Part shown: one piece after another, positions 1-5,369 of the stretch | Layout: every line of letters starts with the position of its first letter | How positions within the stretch are numbered: position 1 is the first letter of the stretch | Assembly: GCA_002496425.1 (NCBI GenBank) | Contig: DAJS01000027.1 | Location: 4,490 to 14,210, forward strand | DNA from: Acidilobaceae archaeon UBA162 | GTDB lineage: Archaea > Thermoproteota > Thermoprotei_A > Sulfolobales > Acidilobaceae | DNA: 9,721 nucleotides | Direction of reading: 5' to 3' | Notes under the pieces: model-generated | What the model was told of the DNA's origin: nothing | What the model saw: the letters and a program-made list of their open reading frames with translations, nothing else | The model's database searches: none | Program-made: the position numbers and the translations under genes

Positions 1-1271
1 TGACCCTCCTGGCCCCCGTGTACTACGGCGGCAGGCTGACAGGCTATGTGATCAATAAGGCCCACCATGTTGATGTTGGGGGTCCCTCGTTCGGCAGCAT
101 AAGCCCCTTGGCCAGGACCATATATGAGGAGGGCCTCATAGTGCCGCCCGTCAAGCTCGTGGAGGGAGGTAACGTAAGGAGGGACGTGCTTAGGCTGATA
201 GTAGCCAACGTGAAGGACCCTGCCAGGGCCGAGGGGGACCTGATGGCCCAGGTGGCGGCCAACCTGGTCGGCGCCGCCAGGGTCAGGGAGCTGGCCTCGA
301 GGCTTGGGGCCAGGGGACTCCTGGACGGCTGGAGGGAGTCGATAGAGTATGCGTCGAGGCTAACAGCCAAGGCCATGGAGGGCTGGCCCGCCGGTACCTA
401 CAGGGCCGAGGACGTGCTTGAGGTGGGTCCCGGTGATAGGGATCTGGTCACGCTGGGGGTAGAGCTGAGGCTGGGGGAGGAAAAGTTCAGGGCCTCGTTC
501 ACAGCGCCCCTGCAGCTGGACAGACCCCTCAACGCAGTCTATGGCGTCACCTACGCTGCTACAGCCTTCGTCGCCAGGGCCCTTATGGGCGTCGACGTGC
601 CCGTTAACGAGGGCCTGTACTCTAGGGTCGAGGCCGAGGCGCCCGAGGGCTCCATGCTTAACCCCAGGCCACCGGCTCCAGTGGCAGCCGGCAACCTAGA
701 GACTAGCCAGAGGCTTGTTGACGTGTTACTGAGGGCTGCTGCCCAGGCGCTGCCCGACAGGGTCCCGGCGGCCTCGGCAGGGACAATGATGAATATCATG
801 CTGGGCGGCATTGACAGGGCGACAGGGCGCGCCTGGGCCTACTACGAGACCATGGGCGGCGGCTCCGGGGCAGGCCCGTGGGGCCCAGGGACGTCGGCTG
901 TGCACACCAACATGACTAACACTATGAACACGCCCATAGAGGTGGCCGAGAGGTCCTACCCAATAATGTTCACCAGGTACGAGGTTAGGGAGGGGAGCGG
1001 CGGCAAGGGGATGTACAGGGGAGGCGATGGGATTATCAGGGCCTTCAGGGCCCTGGCCCCCATGAGGCTCTCCGTGCTGGGCAGTAGGTTCAGGTCGAGG
1101 CCGTGGGGCCTGAGGGGAGGCGGTGACGGGGAGCCTGCGAGGCTGAGGGTGATAAGGGCAGACGGCAGGGTCGAGGAGCTGCCCCCATTCGTTACCGTTG
1201 ACCTGGGCCTCGGCGACGAGGTGATCATTGAGACCCCCGGCGGCGGGGGCTATGGGGCCTCAGGCCTATGA
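1..1271 (+). CDS. hyuB: Hydantoinase B/oxoprolinase family protein, 5'-truncated by window edge
   Basis: Probable beta subunit of an ATP-dependent hydantoinase/5-oxoprolinase-type enzyme, a cytoplasmic amidohydrolase that normally works with a HyuA subunit to open cyclic amides such as hydantoins or 5-oxoproline. The frame is open from base 3, and the residues before the first possible start (GTG at 18) already read as family sequence, so the gene begins upstream. About 422 residues are present against roughly 500-580 in the family; about 100 N-terminal residues are missing. Visible family signatures in order: AHHVDVGG (about bases 60-83), PVNEGLY and PEGSMLNPRPPAPV in the middle, the glycine-rich MGGGSGAGPWGPG (about 853-890), the SGGKGMYRGGDG stretch (about 996-1030), and the C-terminal GGGGYGA. 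The stop overlaps the convergent nagA-like gene by 6 bp. The partner hyuA is presumably upstream, outside the window. The true substrate cannot be told from sequence; relatives include N-methylhydantoinases, oxoprolinases and acetone/acetophenone carboxylase subunits. Confidence 0.9.
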   Translation, partial: TLLAPVYYGGRLTGYVINKAHHVDVGGPSFGSISPLARTIYEEGLIVPPVKLVEGGNVRRDVLRLIVANVKDPARAEGDLMAQVAANLVGAARVRELASRLGARGLLDGWRESIEYASRLTAKAMEGWPAGTYRAEDVLEVGPGDRDLVTLGVELRLGEEKFRASFTAPLQLDRPLNAVYGVTYAATAFVARALMGVDVPVNEGLYSRVEAEAPEGSMLNPRPPAPVAAGNLETSQRLVDVLLRAAAQALPDRVPAASAGTMMNIMLGGIDRATGRAWAYYETMGGGSGAGPWGPGTSAVHTNMTNTMNTPIEVAERSYPIMFTRYEVREGSGGKGMYRGGDGIIRAFRALAPMRLSVLGSRFRSRPWGLRGGGDGEPARLRVIRADGRVEELPPFVTVDLGLGDEVIIETPGGGGYGASGL

Positions 1272-2441
1272 GGGCCTTGGAACGCTGTAGGCGACCTCAC
1301 CCTCAATTATCGTTGCTACCACGGTCAGGTCCCTGTCAAGGACCACAAGGTCCCCCCTCATCCCAGGCCTTATCACCCCTACCATCTCCCTGAAGTCAGC
1401 CCCTATCGACCTGGCCGGGTTGGCCGTGGCCATGGCTATTGCCTGTCCAAGGTCAAGGCCCAGCGAGGCTACGTTCCTCAGGTCCTTATCAAGGAGCGAG
1501 GTGCTCCCTGCTATCGTGTTGCTCCCTGCCAGCCTGGCCACCCCGTCCCTGACCTCGACCTCAAGGCCTCCTAGCCTGTAGACCCCGTCAGGCATGTCAG
1601 CGGCAGCTATGGCGTCACTAACAAGCACCACCCTGTGGGGCCCGGCGGCCCTTATGGCAAGGCCCAGCGCCTCGGGGCTCACGTGAACTAAATCGGCTAT
1701 CAGCTCCACGTAGATGCCCTCTGTAGACAGCGCCGCGGCCACGGGGCCCGGGTCCCTGTGATTAAAGCCCCTCATGGCATCATAGAGGTGGGTAACCTTC
1801 GTGGCACCAGCGGCCAGCGCATCAATAACTGTCCTGTAGTCAGCGTCCGTGTGCCCCACCTGGACCACGACGCCTCTCCTGGCCAGGAACGCTATGGATC
1901 TCAGGGCTCCAGGGAGCTCCGGCGCTATGGTAATCTCCCTGAGCGGCTTGCATGAGTCCATCAGCTCCACAACCTCGCCCGGACCTGGAAGCCTTAGCGC
2001 TGACCTGTCGTGGGCTCCTGCCCTAACAGGCGATATGTAGGGGCCTTCCAGGTGGATGCCGAGGGGCCTGGCGCCTGTGGGCCTCCACGATGCCATGAAG
2101 TCCTCCACGGCCTTGCATGCCCTCTCGACTCCCTCAAGAGGCATTGACACTGTTGTGGGGATGAAGGAGGTGACGCCATGCCTGGCCAGGGCCCTGGCCA
2201 TGACCTCAAGGGCCTCGGGCGAGCCCTCAGAGGCGTCCCTGCCGGCGACGCCGTGAATATGCGTGTCTATCAGGCCTGGGGCCACTATGAGGCCCCTGGC
2301 GTCCACCTGGTCCCCTGTTACATCCCTGGCAGGCTCCCTGCCCACAGATACTATGGTCCCGTTACTTATGGTCACATAGGCGTCCTCTAGGCGGACGAAG
2401 GGTGTGTAGAGGGTGGCGTGCCTGATGGTCAGCGAGCCCAA
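1266..2441 (-). CDS. nagA: N-acetylglucosamine-6-phosphate deacetylase family amidohydrolase
   Basis: Metal-dependent TIM-barrel amidohydrolase, 391 aa, normal length for NagA, which removes acetate from GlcNAc-6-phosphate in amino-sugar recycling in the cytoplasm. Order of motifs: small N-terminal beta domain, PGLIDTHIHG with metal-type H61 and H63, HLEGPYISPVRAGAH with E132 and H144, VGHTDADY with H197, THLYDAMRGFNHRDPGP with H218 and R229, IADLVHV with H253, SDAIAAADMPDG with catalytic-type D276, AGS at 305-307, and ATANPARSIG near the C terminus. Two positions differ from the usual family pattern: Asp221 stands where THL(F/Y)NAM has Asn, and the IADG(L/I)HV glycine is replaced (see findings). 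The start is TTG at 2441; a box A lies about 33 bp upstream, so the leader should be short. It is monocistronic here and convergent with hyuB. Family assignment is solid; GlcNAc-6-P as substrate is inferred and less sure. Confidence 0.88.
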   Translation of the reverse strand: MGSLTIRHATLYTPFVRLEDAYVTISNGTIVSVGREPARDVTGDQVDARGLIVAPGLIDTHIHGVAGRDASEGSPEALEVMARALARHGVTSFIPTTVSMPLEGVERACKAVEDFMASWRPTGARPLGIHLEGPYISPVRAGAHDRSALRLPGPGEVVELMDSCKPLREITIAPELPGALRSIAFLARRGVVVQVGHTDADYRTVIDALAAGATKVTHLYDAMRGFNHRDPGPVAAALSTEGIYVELIADLVHVSPEALGLAIRAAGPHRVVLVSDAIAAADMPDGVYRLGGLEVEVRDGVARLAGSNTIAGSTSLLDKDLRNVASLGLDLGQAIAMATANPARSIGADFREMVGVIRPGMRGDLVVLDRDLTVVATIIEGEVAYSVPRPS

Positions 2442-2471
2442 GGGCTTCCCCTGTGACCAAGGGCCTTAGAG

Positions 2472-2477
2472 TAAAAA
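2472..2477 (-). promoter_or_regulatory. Box A (TATA) of the nagA-like gene
   Basis: On the minus strand this reads TTTTTA, centred about 33 bp before the TTG start at 2441. With the usual archaeal spacing of about 26 bp to the start site, transcription would begin near 2448, giving a leader of only a few bases. A 7-bp inverted repeat (2478-2497) directly abuts it on the upstream side. Called from position and composition alone. Confidence 0.5.
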
Positions 2478-2497
2478 GGCCCAGGCCCTGCTGGGCC
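2478..2497. repeat. Perfect 7-bp inverted repeat beside the nagA box A
   Basis: GGCCCAG (2478-2484) and CTGGGCC (2491-2497) are exact reverse complements with a 6-base spacer. The element touches the upstream side of the minus-strand TTTTTA box, where BRE contacts or a regulator operator would lie. A second short inverted repeat, GCCGCC (2503-2508)/GGCGGC (2512-2517), follows, and its right arm can also pair with GCCGC at 2524-2528. In G+C-rich DNA such short repeats also arise by chance. Confidence 0.35.
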
Positions 2498-2641
2498 CGA
2501 TGGCCGCCTTGGGCGGCATATTGGCCGCTGCCCGTCGGTAGCTAATTGACGGCAACGTCATATACAAGGACCTCAGAGGCTTACCTACAGGATACGTGTC
2601 TGGCGCTTTCACTGCCGTCAGGTAATACTAACCCCTAGTGC

Positions 2642-2648
2642 TTTTTAA
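2642..2648 (+). promoter_or_regulatory. Probable box A of the membrane gene cluster
   Basis: The sequence CTTTTTAACCC contains TTTTTAA, the most TATA-like site before the 2716 gene. A start site about 26 bp downstream, near 2671, would leave a leader of about 45 bases. That leader is longer than at the other promoters of this window, so the assignment is tentative. Confidence 0.4.
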
Positions 2649-2715
2649 CCCATTTCCTCATCGCCCTCAGCTCAGCTTATCAGGCCCTAGCACCAGTTAA
2701 GGTCTGGCGTGAGGC

Positions 2716-2928
2716 TTGGGGGATGCGTGGGACAAGGCCGTCCTGCCCATAGCTGTGGTCAGCTCCGTTGGCGTGCTCCTCTTCCTACTTGGGGCCGTAG
2801 CCAGGGCCCTTGGCGGTGGGGCCTCGCTGACAGGCGAGGTGGCCGAGTACCTGGGCCTGACGTTGATGATAGGAGGAGCAGCTGCGATAGTGGCCGTGAT
2901 CCTGTGGCCCTCCCGTGAAGGCAGCTAG
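2716..2928 (+). CDS. Small two-helix membrane protein, unknown function
   Basis: A 70-aa hydrophobic protein that I do not recognise. Residues about 8-31 (rich in V, L, A, G) and about 43-64 form two likely membrane helices joined by a short loop with Thr and Glu, leaving short polar ends (MGDAWDK and WPSREGS). It would be a helical hairpin in the cytoplasmic membrane. The start is TTG at 2716: a stop (TGA 2710-2712) lies two codons upstream in frame, and no ATG or GTG fits better without cutting into helix 1. It overlaps the next gene by 14 bp if that gene uses its GTG at 2915, which points to one transcript. An overlapping frame at 2709-2918 gives an Arg/Gly/Trp-rich polypeptide and looks like a shadow. 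Position first in the cluster suggests a partner of the membrane proteins that follow; that is inference. Confidence 0.6.
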   Translation: MGDAWDKAVLPIAVVSSVGVLLFLLGAVARALGGGASLTGEVAEYLGLTLMIGGAAAIVAVILWPSREGS

Positions 2929-3430
2929 CTGGGACCTGGTTTTAACCTCCGACTATGAGGGCCCTCAGGGGGAGAGCTTGGGCTATAGGCTGGCCGTGGC
3001 CGTCTTAGCTGTGCTGGTCGTACTTCTCGTAGTGGCATCCTACGCTGCTGCCATCGATGGAGCAGCGCAGACAGAGGCGGGCTACATAATATCGTCTGGC
3101 GTCAGCATCGACTACTTTCAGCCCCACGCCTACCAGGCGCTAAACGTGAGCGCACAGGCGAGGGCCGAGGTGCTGTGCGAGCTGGAGTCAAACTCCTCAG
3201 GCCTTGAGCTTCTGGTGATACCGAGGCAGAACTTCTACAACTTCACCCACGGCCTCCCGTTCACAGCTGTAGTCAACTACACGGCCACCGGGAATATGCT
3301 CGAGGTCCCAGGCAACGTGACCTTCGGCCCTGGGAACTATACGGTACTTATCTATAACCCCTCAAGCCAGGAGGTCACTGTCTATGTGCTGGCACCGTGT
3401 GAGGTGAGGGCTGACGTCAACCCATGGTGA
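2915..3430 (+). CDS. Single-pass membrane protein with sequon-rich outer domain
   Basis: A 171-aa protein of no family I recognise. One strong membrane helix spans about residues 24-47 after a short charged N-terminal tail; the remaining ~120 residues look like a beta-rich exported domain. That domain carries six N-X-S/T sequons (N77, N93, N109, N121, N134, N141), all within 65 residues, and two cysteines (C88, C162) that could form a disulfide. The helix may be an uncleaved signal anchor with the C-terminal domain outside. GTG at 2915 overlaps the preceding gene by 14 bp. An alternative TTG at 2978 (residue 22), preceded by GGGGGAG and by a box A-like GGTTTTAACC at 2938-2947, would give a shorter tail like that of the 4727 gene. 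It is followed after 19 bp by a GT39-like glycosyltransferase, so it may be a substrate or partner of that enzyme; this is inference from order and sequon density. Confidence 0.72.
   Translation: MKAASWDLVLTSDYEGPQGESLGYRLAVAVLAVLVVLLVVASYAAAIDGAAQTEAGYIISSGVSIDYFQPHAYQALNVSAQARAEVLCELESNSSGLELLVIPRQNFYNFTHGLPFTAVVNYTATGNMLEVPGNVTFGPGNYTVLIYNPSSQEVTVYVLAPCEVRADVNPW
2938..2947 (+). promoter_or_regulatory. Possible internal box A within the membrane cluster
   Basis: GGTTTTAACC resembles the CTTTTTAACCC element upstream of the cluster and lies about 36 bp before the alternative TTG start at 2978, the spacing seen at other promoters here. It could drive the sequon-rich protein and glycosyltransferase separately from the small 2716 gene. 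Weak evidence, based on composition and spacing only. Confidence 0.25.
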
Positions 3431-3449
3431 CGATGAGTACAGGACCCCT

Positions 3450-4730
3450 GTGCCCGTGCCGCCTATAAGGCTGTTCAGAAGCAGGCCGCCGACTGAGAGG
3501 CCCTCAAGGGCCGCCTTCTATGTGGGCCTTGCTGTGGCCTTGGCATCACTGACAGTCCTCACCTATCTCCTTTACACCATTGACTCCTCAACGCTCTACA
3601 CCAAGAACTTCGTTAGCGATGAGGTCTACTACGCCTCGGTTGCTGCCAAGCTGTCCGTTTACATGTTCGGTTACAGAGGTCCCGTCAACATATCCCCATC
3701 CATAAACCCCACTTACTGGAACTTTGAGCACCCGCCGCTGGGCAAGTACATAATGGCTCTCTCCATAGCCCTGTTACACACGGACTCCTGGATAGGCTAC
3801 AGGCTGCCTGAGATAATCATGACTTCCCTGGAGCCCCTCATCGTTTACCTGGCATTCGCCTGGCCCCCAACTCCCTCGGACGACTCCATACCCAGGACCG
3901 TGGCTGGCTCTGTGGCCTCCATAATATTCCCGCTGGAGCACATAGTCAGGGTCGAGGGCGGCATAGGGCTTCTCGACACTGTCGCTACTTTCTTTGTAGC
4001 CATATCGCTTGCCCTTGCCATGAGACGCCACTACCTGGCGGCTGCCACAGCCGCTGGCCTCGCGGTGGCCAGCAAGGAGACAGCGGCTCCCCTCGCCCTG
4101 GTGCTTGCCATATACTACGTTGTCAACGAGAGGGGGAAGCCTAGAGCCAGTCCCCTCAAGGCTGCTTCAATGATACTGATACCTATCGCCATATTCATAG
4201 CCTCCTACGTCCCAGAGTTCATCTACTTTGGCGTCAGCAACGTGCTCAACGGTGGCTTACTCCTCATGATGCACTGGGACCTGGTCAGCAGGCCCTCAGG
4301 CCCCACGCCCTCGCAGCCGGTTGACTGGCTGATTGGCACGAGTTCAATGGTGTTGGCCTATGGGCTCGTTAGCGACAAGATGGTCTATGTGTATGCCAGC
4401 ATGACTCCCACCATAGAGCTCGGGGCCTTCGCCATAGCTATCTACACCGTGATCTCAAGGGCCGTCCCGAGGCCTAGGGGGCCCCTGGATCCAGCCTCCC
4501 TCTTCTTCATAGTCGAGTTCCTGTCCTTCTACGCTGTCTACCTCAAGGGCAACCACACTCTCTACAGCATGTACTCAATAATATTTGTGCCAGCGTCGGC
4601 GATGCTCTGGGGGCTCCTGGCCTACTCTATACTCAGGCAGCTGAGCCCTAAGGCGATAAGACAGCCGACGCCCCAGCCAGGGCAGGCAGCGCAGTCCATG
4701 TCTGGGCCAGCCCAGGGGTTACAGGGTTGA
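3450..4730 (+). CDS. GT39/PMT-like integral membrane (GT-C) glycosyltransferase
   Basis: A 426-aa polytopic membrane protein with roughly nine to ten hydrophobic segments. It shows the signature of dolichyl-phosphate-mannose-protein mannosyltransferases and related GT-C enzymes, which move a sugar from a polyprenyl-phosphate carrier to a protein or lipid on the outer face of the membrane. Seen: first helix at about 22-42, then the acidic pair in VSDEVYY (D57, E58) on the first outer loop, EHPPLGKY at 93-100, GGIGLLDTVATFF at 170-182 (compare the PMT LLDt pattern), and ASKET near 207-211. The C-terminal tail, about 398-426, is rich in Pro, Gln and Ala and probably cytoplasmic. It is much shorter than eukaryotic PMTs (about 750 aa) and lacks a MIR domain, as is usual for prokaryotic relatives. 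The start is GTG at 3450; a GTG two codons later is an alternative. It lies between two single-pass sequon-bearing proteins and overlaps the next by 4 bp. Sugar donor and acceptor cannot be read from sequence. Confidence 0.82.
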   Translation: MPVPPIRLFRSRPPTERPSRAAFYVGLAVALASLTVLTYLLYTIDSSTLYTKNFVSDEVYYASVAAKLSVYMFGYRGPVNISPSINPTYWNFEHPPLGKYIMALSIALLHTDSWIGYRLPEIIMTSLEPLIVYLAFAWPPTPSDDSIPRTVAGSVASIIFPLEHIVRVEGGIGLLDTVATFFVAISLALAMRRHYLAAATAAGLAVASKETAAPLALVLAIYYVVNERGKPRASPLKAASMILIPIAIFIASYVPEFIYFGVSNVLNGGLLLMMHWDLVSRPSGPTPSQPVDWLIGTSSMVLAYGLVSDKMVYVYASMTPTIELGAFAIAIYTVISRAVPRPRGPLDPASLFFIVEFLSFYAVYLKGNHTLYSMYSIIFVPASAMLWGLLAYSILRQLSPKAIRQPTPQPGQAAQSMSGPAQGLQG

Positions 4731-5245
4731 CAGCAGGGAGGAAGGTGGCGGCGGTTGTCTTCATACTGATCTTTGCGATAGCCATGGCAGGGGCCGCGCT
4801 CTACTACCTTATGCCTCCCCTAGGCCCGTCGCTCAGCCCTGTTAACCTCTCAGCAGTGCTGACCCAGCTGAGGTTACAGTGCTCAAGCAGCAGCACGAAC
4901 TTCGCCTGGCCCCTGCTTGACTCCATAAGGGTCGTCAACTCCTCCTACCTTAAGCTCTACGGGGTGCCCTACGAGTACTCAGCAGCCGTGCTCGGCCAGG
5001 GCTCCATGAGGCTCGGGGGCTACAGGCTCTCTATATCTCAGGCCCAGTCCCAAGGGGGCTTCGTAGTCTACAGAGTTAGGCTCTACCAGGGCAGCAGGCT
5101 GGTAAACAGCACCTACATAGACGTGGCAAGCAATGTTGAGGGCTCCACGTGCTCCTATGCTACCACAGCCCAGCTGGGCAACGTGAGCCTTGTAGTCATA
5201 ACCCACTACGGCGAGGCCTACCTGATACTCATGATTAAATCCTAG
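4727..5245 (+). CDS. Single-pass membrane protein with exported domain, unknown function
   Basis: A 172-aa protein that I do not recognise. It has a five-residue tail with two basic residues (R5, K6), a membrane helix at about 8-29, then a Pro-rich spacer and about 135 residues of probably extracellular, beta-strand-rich sequence. There are four sequons (N40, N71, N127, N152) and two cysteines (C52, C142). The start is TTG at 4727, whose bases overlap the TGA of the glycosyltransferase (TTGA), so translation is probably coupled; a GTG at 4745 behind GGGAGG is an alternative but would remove the positive tail. The overall plan (N-terminal anchor, outer domain, two cysteines, several sequons, no second helix) repeats that of the 2915 gene on the other side of the glycosyltransferase, though I see no clear sequence similarity. 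It may be a substrate, partner or surface component. Confidence 0.72.
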   Translation: MTAGRKVAAVVFILIFAIAMAGAALYYLMPPLGPSLSPVNLSAVLTQLRLQCSSSSTNFAWPLLDSIRVVNSSYLKLYGVPYEYSAAVLGQGSMRLGGYRLSISQAQSQGGFVVYRVRLYQGSRLVNSTYIDVASNVEGSTCSYATTAQLGNVSLVVITHYGEAYLILMIKS

Positions 5246-5369
5246 GCTTCCAGGTCCTGAGACAGGCCTGGCGAGATGGCCTATGCTGAGGGAGGACATA
5301 AGAGGCGGCCGCCTGTTGGCCTTGGATACCAACGTGAGGGCCTCGGACGATTGACCGGGGCGGCTGAGG
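5246..5369. other. Convergent intergenic junction, no supported gene
   Basis: This 124-bp stretch separates the 3' ends of the membrane cluster and tldE. It has no T-rich tract on either strand that would mark an archaeal terminator. A 23-codon frame (5283-5354) starts with ATG and contains LALDTNV, but it has no ribosome binding site or other support, and I do not call it a gene. Confidence 0.5.

Larger units (their letters stand above)
2442..2715. other. Non-coding region between nagA and the membrane cluster
   Basis: This 274-bp region between divergently transcribed genes holds no convincing coding sequence, tRNA (no T-loop GGTTC-type signature) or C/D box pair (no RTGATGA). It contains a box A for each flank and several inverted repeats. 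TGACG/CGTCA (2547-2551/2556-2560) closes on a GCAA loop. TGACGGCA (2547-2554) is an exact reverse complement of TGCCGTCA (2613-2620). TTACCT (2581-2586) matches AGGTAA (2620-2625). The middle, 2500-2640, is unexplained by the promoters: it may be a regulatory region or an undescribed small RNA, or just spacer. Confidence 0.5.

Noticed and set aside
18..20. GTG at 18 as the true start of the hydantoinase B gene
   Set aside because: The frame is open through the left edge, the codons before it read as family sequence, and about 100 N-terminal residues of the family would be missing.
2442..2715. Possible tRNA in the intergenic region
   Set aside because: No T-loop GGTTC-type sequence, acceptor stem pair or D-arm pattern could be found on either strand.
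2855..2880. C box-like TTGATGAT following CTGA, possible C/D box RNA
   Set aside because: The C box consensus RTGATGA is not met, the order and spacing with D boxes are wrong, and the site is inside a coding frame.
2709..2918. 69-codon frame overlapping the 2716 gene
   Set aside because: The product is rich in Arg, Gly and Trp without domain character, while the overlapping frame gives two clean membrane helices. It is a shadow frame.
4979..5332. 117-codon minus-strand frame across the end of the membrane cluster
   Set aside because: It is antisense to the 4727 gene, has no promoter or recognisable domain, and reflects the codon bias of the real gene.
5283..5354. 23-codon frame MLREDIRGGRLLALDTNV..., with a PIN-domain-like LDTNV
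   Set aside because: It is too short for any known domain, the LDTNV match is brief, and there is no ribosome binding site or upstream promoter. A toxin remnant cannot be supported.
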